Origin: Gammaproteobacteria bacterium UBA4475 | Lineage (GTDB): Bacteria > Pseudomonadota > Gammaproteobacteria > Pseudomonadales > Azotimanducaceae | Assembly: GCA_002389265.1 (NCBI GenBank) | Contig: DGOD01000165.1 | Location: 1-19,371 of the forward strand | DNA: 19,371 nucleotides | Direction of reading: 5' to 3' | In this document: positions 8,933 through 14,811 of the stretch, in pieces | Layout of the letters: each line of letters starts with the position of its first letter | Position numbering within the stretch: position 1 is the stretch's first letter | The notes under the pieces: generated by a model | Told to the model about the DNA's origin: nothing | Database searches by the model: none | What the model saw: only the letters and a program-made list of their open reading frames with translations | Made by a program: the position numbers and the translations under genes

Positions 8933-9882
8933 CAGGAAAGTTTCGTGCCAGGCATAAAGAGTGCCTTGCGTGCATTGAGTATATCGGCACCGGTGAGGAT
9001 GCTGCCCTTGCCCAGGGGTAACTGAACAGCGGTCAACCAGAGTGCATCGGTGCCGCAAGCGACGAGCACGCCGCGTTTTGAGACGGCGAGAATCTCGCCA
9101 GGTTGTGCTTGCTGGGTGCTGCTCGCTAATGCCTGAGTCTCCGCGCTGGCACATTCGACAGCCCAGATCTTCATTCTGAGGCCATTGAGTTCCGTGAACG
9201 CGATCGGCTCAGGGTTATAGCCACGGACCATTCGCTCGATTTCACTGGCTTGCCGGGACCAATCGATTTGAGCTTCGTGCTTTTCAATCTTGTGGGCATA
9301 GGTCGCCCCATTAGGCTGTGGTTTTGGTTGAGTAGTGCCAGCGGCAATTTGCTCAATCGCAGTTAGCAAGGCGCGAGTGCCGAGCTCGCTAAGTTTCGCG
9401 GCTAGACTTCCGCTGGTGTCTGTCGAGGCGATGTCAGTTTTTGCGCACAACAAGACGTCGCCCGTATCTAGCCCCGCGTCCATTTGGATGATGCAGACAC
9501 CAGACTCCGTATCGCCAGCCAGGATAGCCCGCTGGATGGGCGCTGCGCCACGCCAACGGGGCAAGAGTGAGCCGTGCACATTGATGCAGCCCAGCCGGGG
9601 GTAGGCCAGGACTTCAGGTTTGAGAATTTGCCCGTACGCGACCACAACCATCAGATCGACATCCAGGTGTTCAATGTCGCTGCGGCGCAAGCGCAGTGGC
9701 TGTAGAACCGGCAACTGATGTTGTTCAGCCAGGCGCTTAACAGCACTTGGTACACTCTGCTTGCCCCGCTTGCCCGGTTTGTCGGGCTGCGTGATGACGC
9801 CAACAATATGGTGCTCGCTGGCAATCAGCGCACCGAGATGATCAGCAGCAAAATCGGGCGTACCGGCAAACAATAGGTTCAA
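8932..9882 (-). CDS. fmt: Methionyl-tRNA formyltransferase
   Basis: The 316-residue enzyme formylates initiator Met-tRNA with 10-formyltetrahydrofolate. The N-terminal formyltransferase domain begins LLFAGTPDFAA and has VTQPDKP-like residues near 30-36. The catalytic triad of the family is present: N101 and H103 in NVHGSLLPRWRGAAPIQ, and D139 in MDAGLDTGD. The C-terminal tRNA-binding OB-like domain (about 205-316) includes GATYAHKI and ends in a LNARKALFMPGTKL block. Length is close to E. coli Fmt (315). The start is TTG at 9882, nine bases after the def stop. No ATG or GTG exists upstream in frame before def ends, and a later start would remove the first beta strand. The ribosome binding site is weak, so initiation may depend on def translation. 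Confidence 0.96.
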   Translation of the reverse strand: MNLLFAGTPDFAADHLGALIASEHHIVGVITQPDKPGKRGKQSVPSAVKRLAEQHQLPVLQPLRLRRSDIEHLDVDLMVVVAYGQILKPEVLAYPRLGCINVHGSLLPRWRGAAPIQRAILAGDTESGVCIIQMDAGLDTGDVLLCAKTDIASTDTSGSLAAKLSELGTRALLTAIEQIAAGTTQPKPQPNGATYAHKIEKHEAQIDWSRQASEIERMVRGYNPEPIAFTELNGLRMKIWAVECASAETQALASSTQQAQPGEILAVSKRGVLVACGTDALWLTAVQLPLGKGSILTGADILNARKALFMPGTKLS

Positions 9883-9891
9883 CTTTTAGGC

Positions 9892-10395
9892 CTATTCACG
9901 GTGCTTGCGCTGTTTGAGTAATTTTTTGCGAATCATCTGGCGTTTGGTATCAGAGATATAGTCGACGAACAATTTTCCCTCGAGATGGTCCATTTCATGC
10001 TGAATGCAAACCGACAGAAGGTCGTCTGCCGTCAGGGTAAAAGGGTTGCCCTCGCGGTCAATGGCCGTGACTTCTATTTTTTCTGACCGGTATACGGGCT
10101 CGAAATAACCGGGGATAGACAAGCAACCCTCGTTCGTTTCAATCTCGCCTTCACGTGCAATGATCTCTGGATTGATCAGCACCAGCGGCGATGAATTATC
10201 CTCAGAAACATCCACCACCAGAAGCCGCAGGTGCATGTTTACCTGGCTTGCAGCCAAACCGATGCCAGGCGCCGCGTACATTGTCTCGAGCATGTTGTCG
10301 GCGAGCATCGCGATTTTGCCGTTGACGTCCTTGACGGGTTCAGCGACGGTTCTCAACCGGGGATCCGGGAATTCCAAGATATTTAATAGCGCCAT
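9892..10395 (-). CDS. def: Peptide deformylase
   Basis: The 167-residue metalloenzyme removes the N-formyl group from nascent proteins at the ribosome. All three motifs of class I deformylases are present: GIGLAASQ (44-51), EGCLSIP with metal ligand C91 (89-95), and HEMDH (133-137), giving two metal-binding histidines and the catalytic glutamate. The basic C-terminal tail ([11 protein letters not shown]) resembles the ribosome-binding helix of E. coli PDF. ATG 10395 gives the usual [15 protein letters not shown] start. It is the first gene of the def-fmt-rsmB-trkA-trkH block. Pairing formylation and deformylation enzymes is a long-known arrangement. It is divergent from the LysM gene across a 143-bp region. 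Confidence 0.98.
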   Translation of the reverse strand: MALLNILEFPDPRLRTVAEPVKDVNGKIAMLADNMLETMYAAPGIGLAASQVNMHLRLLVVDVSEDNSSPLVLINPEIIAREGEIETNEGCLSIPGYFEPVYRSEKIEVTAIDREGNPFTLTADDLLSVCIQHEMDHLEGKLFVDYISDTKRQMIRKKLLKQRKHRE

Positions 10396-10434
10396 GGCGT
10401 TCAGTTCTAACCCTGTAATAATAGTGTAAATAAT

Positions 10435-10448
10435 TTGATGAAGATCAT
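10435..10448. promoter_or_regulatory. FNR/Anr-like dyad TTGAT-N4-ATCAT
   Basis: TTGAT GAAG ATCAT matches nine of ten defined bases of the FNR/Anr consensus TTGAT-N4-ATCAA. It lies 40 bp upstream of the def start, between the divergent genes, where it would overlap or abut the def promoter candidates and so would more likely repress than activate def. A nine-of-ten match can occur by chance and no fnr/anr gene is in the window, so this is a candidate only. Confidence 0.3.
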
Positions 10449-10469
10449 GTTCAAGTTGGCAATTCAGCT

Positions 10470-10485
10470 CATCTGATCACAGATG
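10470..10485. repeat. Perfect inverted repeat CATCTG-ATCA-CAGATG
   Basis: Six-base arms CATCTG and CAGATG flank ATCA in the def/LysM intergenic region. No T-run follows on either strand, so it is not a terminator. It lies just upstream of the possible LysM -10 (TAGAAT, 10493), where an operator or activator site would be expected. The regulator is unknown. Confidence 0.4.
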
Positions 10486-10538
10486 TGTCGTCTAGAATTA
10501 CCTGATATTGTACGCGTTTTGAGGATGGGATTCGCCCT

Positions 10539-11597
10539 ATGCGAAAAATTCTTATCGCTGTTGTTGTCAACCTGCTACTAAGTCAAGTCAGCCTTGCGGC
10601 CAACGATATTCTAAAACCCGGCCATCCCGATCGCTACCTCGTGCAAAAAGGCGATACCTTGTGGGATATCTCGTCGATGTTTCTGGCGCAGGCTTGGCGT
10701 TGGCCGGAGATCTGGCGAGTGAACCCCGAGATTGAGAATCCACACCTGATTTATCCCGGTGATGAGATCATGCTGCGTTATGTGGACGGTGAGCCCCAGT
10801 TGCTGCTGTCTAGGGGCGATGAGGCCCGTACCGTGCGGTTGACACCGATACCCAATGGAGATGTTAAAGCCAGCCCTAGGATCAGATCCGAGCCGCTGAC
10901 GAGCTCGATACCAGCAATCCCCTTAGACGCTATTGCGGGCCTGCTGAATGCTGGGCGAATCGTTGAAGCGCAGACACTGGAGCAGGCACCTTACATCCTG
11001 GCGAATAAATCAGACCGACTGATTTTTGGGCCTGGTGATGAATTTTACGCGCGCGGAGAATGGGTCCAGGATACGACAGTGTATGGTGTGTTTCGGTCCG
11101 GCCAAATTTATCAAGACCCGGAAACTAAAGAAATTCTTGGCTACGAGGCTCAAGAACTGGGTGTCGCAACGGTGCTAGAACGTGACGATAATATCGTTAC
11201 CATGAGCCTGGGCGCGGTCAAGGCTGATGTCAGATTGGGCGATCGACTATTGCCCACAGAAGAGCGCCGGGTTGAGTCGATGTTTTACCCTGCCGCGCCA
11301 ACAGCGGCGGTTAGTGGCTCGATTATGACGATTGTCGGTAATGCTACTCAGGTAGGTAAAAACCACGTGGTCACGGTAAACCGCGGCGTGCGATCGGGTC
11401 TGGCGGTAGGTAATGTCCTGGCGATCTTTAAACAGGGTGCGATCGTCCGTGACAAGCTGGCGGGCGACCAAGTTCGCATGCCAGCGGAGCGAGTGGGCCT
11501 TTTGATGGTCTTTAGGGTTTTCGATAAAATGTCTTATGGTCTCGTGCTAGAGGCAAAAGAGCCAGTGAGTGTCGGCGATTTGCTCCAAAACCCCTAG
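10539..11597 (+). CDS. Secreted LysM-domain protein of unknown function
   Basis: The 352-residue protein begins with a signal peptide (MRKILIAVVVNLLLSQVSLA, cleavage near A20-A21). One LysM peptidoglycan-binding domain follows at about 32-81: YLVQKGDTLWDIS, then WPEIWRVNPEIENPHLIYPGDEI. The remaining 270 residues have no domain I recognise. They look beta-rich, with GPGDEFYARG (164-173) and a C-terminal segment with repeated short hydrophobic strands ending SVGDLLQ. No transmembrane helix follows the signal, so it is probably periplasmic and bound to the cell wall. Orthologs sit at the same place between def and dprA in Pseudomonas (PA0020) and Vibrio, as I recall, and remain uncharacterised. 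ATG 10539 has only a weak GGG-type ribosome binding site but gives a good signal peptide. It may share transcription with dprA, 84 nt downstream. Confidence 0.9.
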   Translation: MRKILIAVVVNLLLSQVSLAANDILKPGHPDRYLVQKGDTLWDISSMFLAQAWRWPEIWRVNPEIENPHLIYPGDEIMLRYVDGEPQLLLSRGDEARTVRLTPIPNGDVKASPRIRSEPLTSSIPAIPLDAIAGLLNAGRIVEAQTLEQAPYILANKSDRLIFGPGDEFYARGEWVQDTTVYGVFRSGQIYQDPETKEILGYEAQELGVATVLERDDNIVTMSLGAVKADVRLGDRLLPTEERRVESMFYPAAPTAAVSGSIMTIVGNATQVGKNHVVTVNRGVRSGLAVGNVLAIFKQGAIVRDKLAGDQVRMPAERVGLLMVFRVFDKMSYGLVLEAKEPVSVGDLLQNP

Positions 11598-11681
11598 GTA
11601 GTCGCCAGTCGACGGGCGCGGATTCCTGTTGTTAAGGTAAGGCCTCTACATTGATGGGGCAAACCGATATGGACACGTGGC

Positions 11682-12803
11682 GTGGCAGCGACTGAAGCGC
11701 TGCTCTACTCTTATCTGCTGCTTATTCGTGCAACTGCGGTGCAGCCGCGGTTGTGCCATCGTTTGCTGGCGCTGTTGGGCGACGCCCAGTCTGCCTGTGA
11801 CCATTTCGTGGCCTCAGAGCACGGATCAAAGTGCGGTTTGAAATACCCGGTAGCATTGCGGTTGCAAGAACGCTTGCGGGCACCTGCGTTACATCAACAG
11901 GTAGAAATGGATCTCGCCTGGCTCGCCGGCGCGCGGCGGTTCTTCGTAGATTGGGCGTCGCTGGATTACCCGCCGCTGCTGCGGCAAATTGACGATCCAC
12001 CTATCGGTTTATTCTGCGTCGGCGACCTAAGGATATTCCGCGCCTCCCAGCTTGCGGTTGTCGGCAGCCGTCATCCGACTCAGTATGGCCGGTCTGTGGT
12101 TAAGCACCTGGTAGGCCGGCTGGTTGATCGGGGTCTGGCGATCACCAGCGGCATGGCTCTGGGTATTGATGGGATTGCCCATGCCGCCAGTTTGGCCAGC
12201 GGCGGCGCCACGATCGCTGTCTTAGGTACCGGCCCAGACCAAGTCTACCCATCACAGCATGCCAGCCTGTATGCTGAGATCCAGAATCGTGGATTGATTG
12301 TTTCTGAATTTCCACCGGGCACCACCGCCGCACCGAATCATTTTCCGCAACGTAATCGAGTGGTTACCGGACTGAGCTTAGGCACCTTGGTTGTTGAGGC
12401 GCGACTCAAGAGCGGCTCACTGATCTCCGCGCGTTTAGCGATGGAGCAAGGCAGGGAGGTTTTTGCCGTGCCGGGTTCGGTCCTTAGCAAGCTCAGCGAA
12501 GGCTGCCATCAACTGTTGCGTGACGGCGCAAAGCTCACGGCTCACGAACAAGATGTTCTGGAAGAACTGGACCTGGAGTCGATGGTTAGTGTTGAACAGG
12601 TGCGCTCCGATTCCAGCGATGGGCTGACGCCAGTGCAGACCCAACTGCTTAGCGTCTTGGATCTGGAGCCTCAGACCCAGGATCGATTGGCCGAGCTGAT
12701 AGGCGTGTCTGTGAGCGAAGTTATGAGGACGTTGGTGGAACTCGAAATTGTCGGTCTGGTTGAATTGGGCTTGGGGGGGTATCGCATAGCAAAGCTCTGG
12801 TAA
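11682..12803 (+). CDS. dprA: DNA processing protein DprA/Smf
   Basis: The 373-residue protein loads RecA on incoming single-stranded DNA during natural transformation; in non-competent bacteria its role is unclear. An N-terminal helical SAM/HhH-like part (about 1-85) is followed by the Rossmann DprA core: VVGSRHPTQYGR (126-137), TSGMALGIDGIAH (155-167), GTGPDQVYP (182-190), SEFPPGT (208-214), FPQRNRVVTGLS (221-232), EARLKSGSLISA (239-250), and REVFAVPGS (258-266). A DprA-type winged helix closes the protein (about 313-371). All core motifs are intact, so the gene looks functional. GTG 11682 is the first usable start after the in-frame stop at 11652; its ribosome binding site is poor (GGAC). 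It is the dprA that lies divergent from def in many gammaproteobacteria. Confidence 0.95.
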   Translation: MAATEALLYSYLLLIRATAVQPRLCHRLLALLGDAQSACDHFVASEHGSKCGLKYPVALRLQERLRAPALHQQVEMDLAWLAGARRFFVDWASLDYPPLLRQIDDPPIGLFCVGDLRIFRASQLAVVGSRHPTQYGRSVVKHLVGRLVDRGLAITSGMALGIDGIAHAASLASGGATIAVLGTGPDQVYPSQHASLYAEIQNRGLIVSEFPPGTTAAPNHFPQRNRVVTGLSLGTLVVEARLKSGSLISARLAMEQGREVFAVPGSVLSKLSEGCHQLLRDGAKLTAHEQDVLEELDLESMVSVEQVRSDSSDGLTPVQTQLLSVLDLEPQTQDRLAELIGVSVSEVMRTLVELEIVGLVELGLGGYRIAKLW

Positions 12804-12832
12804 TAGTCGGTCGCAAAATATATCGGCAGTTC

Positions 12833-12861
12833 TTGAAAGCCGACATAGACTAGGTTAAGTT
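12833..12861 (+). promoter_or_regulatory. Weak candidate promoter upstream of purE
   Basis: In the 91-bp gap between dprA and purE, TTGAAA (12833-12838, five of six -35 bases) is followed after 17 bp by TAAGTT (12856-12861, only three of six -10 bases). It would give a leader of about 27 nt. No PurR-type box (ACGCAAACGTTTGCGT-like) is visible. Read-through from dprA is an alternative. Confidence 0.25.
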
Positions 12862-12894
12862 TCCGGTCCCTTTAAGTCAGCAGAGTATCAAAGT

Positions 12895-13389
12895 ATGTCG
12901 TCGCCATTCGTTGCAATTTTAATGGGCTCGGATTCCGATTTACCCGTCATGAAGGCTGGTTGTGAGGTCTTGAAGAATTTAGGTGTCAGATATGAAGTGC
13001 GCGTCACTTCTGCCCATCGTACTCCGGAAGACACCAGAGACTTTATCCTTGATGCTGAGCAGCGTGGTTGCGCAGTATTTATAGCTGGCGCGGGTATGGC
13101 AGCGCATCTCGCAGGTGCAGTGGCGGCCCATACGCTCAAGCCCGTGATCGGCGTGCCTATTGACTCAGGCCCATTGCAGGGTCTCGACGCGCTACTCTCG
13201 ACAGCGCAGATGCCGGGCGGTGTGCCTGTTGCCACTGTTGCTATTGGTAAGGCCGGCGCGAAGAACGCGGGCTACCTGGCGGCCCAAATGCTGGCGCTGG
13301 CGGACGAAGCATTGCATGGTCGGCTACTAGCAGAGCGGGCAGCGAATGCCGAAGCGATCCGTCAGAAGAACCACAATCTCGACATTTAG
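12895..13389 (+). CDS. purE: 5-(carboxyamino)imidazole ribonucleotide mutase (AIR carboxylase family)
   Basis: The 164-residue enzyme acts in de novo purine synthesis, converting N5-CAIR (made by PurK) to CAIR. Signature elements are GSDSD (11-15, phosphate binding), SAHRTP (39-44, with the catalytic-site histidine), and a third loop AGAGMAAHLAG (64-74). A further block, VATVAIGKAGAKNAGYLAAQ (112-131), is typical of the family. From memory, most gammaproteobacterial PurE proteins have GAGGAAHLPG at the third loop, so the M and the second A here are unusual. No purK follows, although purE and purK are usually adjacent. ATG 12895 has almost no Shine-Dalgarno. The next gene, tsaC, begins 16 nt after the stop. 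Confidence 0.95.
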   Translation: MSSPFVAILMGSDSDLPVMKAGCEVLKNLGVRYEVRVTSAHRTPEDTRDFILDAEQRGCAVFIAGAGMAAHLAGAVAAHTLKPVIGVPIDSGPLQGLDALLSTAQMPGGVPVATVAIGKAGAKNAGYLAAQMLALADEALHGRLLAERAANAEAIRQKNHNLDI

Positions 13390-13405
13390 GAATTCATCGA
13401 CTCCA

Positions 13406-13990
13406 ATGGTGCATCCCCAGACCTGGCGTTTCAAGATGGTCGCGACCCGGTTACAACAGGGTGAAGTGATCGCTTACCCCACTGAAGGCGTCTGGGGTTT
13501 GGGCTGTTTGCCGGAAAATCGACCTGCCGTCGATCGAATTTTATTGATGAAGCAACGCAGCTGGCGCCAGGGCTTGATCCTGATCGGTGCCAGCTTTGAG
13601 CAAGTGGAAGGCTATATTGGTCAAATCACCGCAGCTCAGCGTGCTTTGCTGCAGCAGACCTGGCCGGGCCCAGTGACTTACCTTGTACCCCGCAGTCAGC
13701 GAGTACCTGACTGGATTGCCGGCGAAAGCGATAAGGTCGCGATACGGGTTTCCGCGCATCCTGTAGTGCAGGGGATCTGTGCTTGTTTGGGGCAACCCAT
13801 CGTCTCGACTTCCGCGAACCCGAGTGGCAAAAAACCGGCATTGTCGATCTTGATGTTGCAGCGATATTTCCATGCAGCGATTGACTATATTGTTCCCGGT
13901 GAACTCGGCGGCCAGGATGGCGCCAGTGAGATTCGTGATCTAGTTAGTGGCGCGGTGATTCGAGCCGCGAGCCAGCCGGGGTCGTCGTGA
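13406..13990 (+). CDS. tsaC: Threonylcarbamoyl-AMP synthase (YrdC/Sua5 family)
   Basis: The 194-residue, single-domain TsaC (formerly YrdC/RimN) makes threonylcarbamoyl-AMP from threonine, bicarbonate and ATP, for the t6A modification at position 37 of ANN-decoding tRNAs. Motifs: VIAYPTEGVWGLGC (21-34), KQR (49-51) with RQGLILI (54-60), WPGPVTYLVP (86-95), IRVSAHPV (113-120), STSANPSG (134-141), and SEIRD (174-178). The length fits short TsaC rather than the longer Sua5. ATG 13406 gives the same spacing to VIAYPTE as E. coli TsaC. The frame is open upstream into purE, and AGGAA lies 14 bases before the start, so the start is moderately certain. Its stop shares one base with the aroE ATG (TGATG). 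The tsaC-aroE pair is also found in E. coli. Confidence 0.96.
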   Translation: MVHPQTWRFKMVATRLQQGEVIAYPTEGVWGLGCLPENRPAVDRILLMKQRSWRQGLILIGASFEQVEGYIGQITAAQRALLQQTWPGPVTYLVPRSQRVPDWIAGESDKVAIRVSAHPVVQGICACLGQPIVSTSANPSGKKPALSILMLQRYFHAAIDYIVPGELGGQDGASEIRDLVSGAVIRAASQPGSS

Positions 13991-14796
13991 TGCACGGTTT
14001 AGCCGTGTTTGGCCATCCCATTGGGCATAGTCAATCCCCTCGAATTCACCGGGCCTTTGCAAGCCAAGTGGGTATCGATATTCGTTATGACAAGATTGAG
14101 CTGCCACTGGACGGCTTTGAGGCTGGCGCTCGAAGGTTTATCGCGGATGGCGCGAAGGGCTTTAACATCACAGTGCCGTTTAAATTTGACGCCTATCAGC
14201 TTGCTGACTCGGTGTCAGACAATGCCCGCCTCGCCGAGGCCGTGAATACCATCGACGTGTTGGCTAATGGTGAGCTGTTCGGTGACAACACGGATGGCCC
14301 TGGGTTGGTCACAGATATCACAGATAATCTGAGCTGGCAGTTGCGTGGGAAGCGAATACTGGTCTTGGGTGCTGGTGGTGCGGTGCGAGGCGTACTCGGC
14401 AGTCTGTTGGCAGCCGAGCCCGAACAAGTGCATCTATGGAATCGAACCCCGGCGAAGTCAGCGGCATTGGTTGATCAGTTTGAAGGCCCCTTGGGCTTCA
14501 CCACCAGTGCTGAGTTAGAGTCCGACTATGACCTGGTGATCAATGGTACCTCAGCCGGCTTAACGGGTAGGTTGCCTGCGATTCCGGCGCGCGTCATTGG
14601 TCGCGACAGTCATGTTTACGATATGGTTTATAGCCAGCAGGCCACCGACTTTAACCGGTGGTGTCAGGCTCATGGGGCGGCTGTGACCAGTGATGGCTTG
14701 GGTATGCTCGTTGAGCAGGCGGCCTTGGCTTTTGAGATCTGGTTTGGCTTAAGCGTGAAGACGCAGCCAGTGATGGCAATGCTTCGTGCCACTTAA
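13990..14796 (+). CDS. aroE: Shikimate dehydrogenase (NADP+)
   Basis: The 268-residue enzyme reduces 3-dehydroshikimate to shikimate in chorismate and aromatic amino acid synthesis. The substrate site is complete: S14 and S16 in GHSQSP, N59 and K65 in NITVPFK, N86, and D102 in GDNTDGPG. The NADP site has GAGGA (127-131) and NRT (151-153), the latter selecting NADP. INGTSAGL (184-191) and DGLGMLVEQAA (235-245) complete the family pattern. I chose ATG 13990, which overlaps the tsaC stop as TGATG and has CGGGG eight bases upstream. An in-frame GTG immediately before it (13987) would add only one residue. It belongs to the purE-tsaC-aroE-prlC-yheV run. Confidence 0.97.
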   Translation: MHGLAVFGHPIGHSQSPRIHRAFASQVGIDIRYDKIELPLDGFEAGARRFIADGAKGFNITVPFKFDAYQLADSVSDNARLAEAVNTIDVLANGELFGDNTDGPGLVTDITDNLSWQLRGKRILVLGAGGAVRGVLGSLLAAEPEQVHLWNRTPAKSAALVDQFEGPLGFTTSAELESDYDLVINGTSAGLTGRLPAIPARVIGRDSHVYDMVYSQQATDFNRWCQAHGAAVTSDGLGMLVEQAALAFEIWFGLSVKTQPVMAMLRAT

Positions 14797-14811
14797 CATT
14801 GAGAATTGACG

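Larger units (their letters stand above)
10396..10538. promoter_or_regulatory. Divergent promoter region between def and the LysM gene
   Basis: The 143-bp AT-rich gap must hold promoters for both directions. Toward def, I see a -10-like TATTAT on the minus strand (10418-10423, five of six), and a TTGCCA -35-like hexamer (five of six) that pairs only with TCAAAT (four of six) at 18 bp. Toward the LysM gene, TAGAAT (10493-10498, five of six) could be a -10, but no good -35 lies 16-18 bp upstream. No pair is clean in either direction. The region also holds an FNR-like dyad and a separate palindrome, listed individually. Confidence 0.4.

Noticed and set aside
8933..9154. Upstream extension of rsmB by 74 codons
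   Set aside because: It overlaps the 3' end of fmt, is arginine-rich without a domain, and the family start is at 8932.
11654..11695. Thirteen-codon open frame ahead of dprA beginning ATG GGG CAA
   Set aside because: No recognisable peptide or clear coupling role; it overlaps the GTG start of dprA in another frame and is probably chance.
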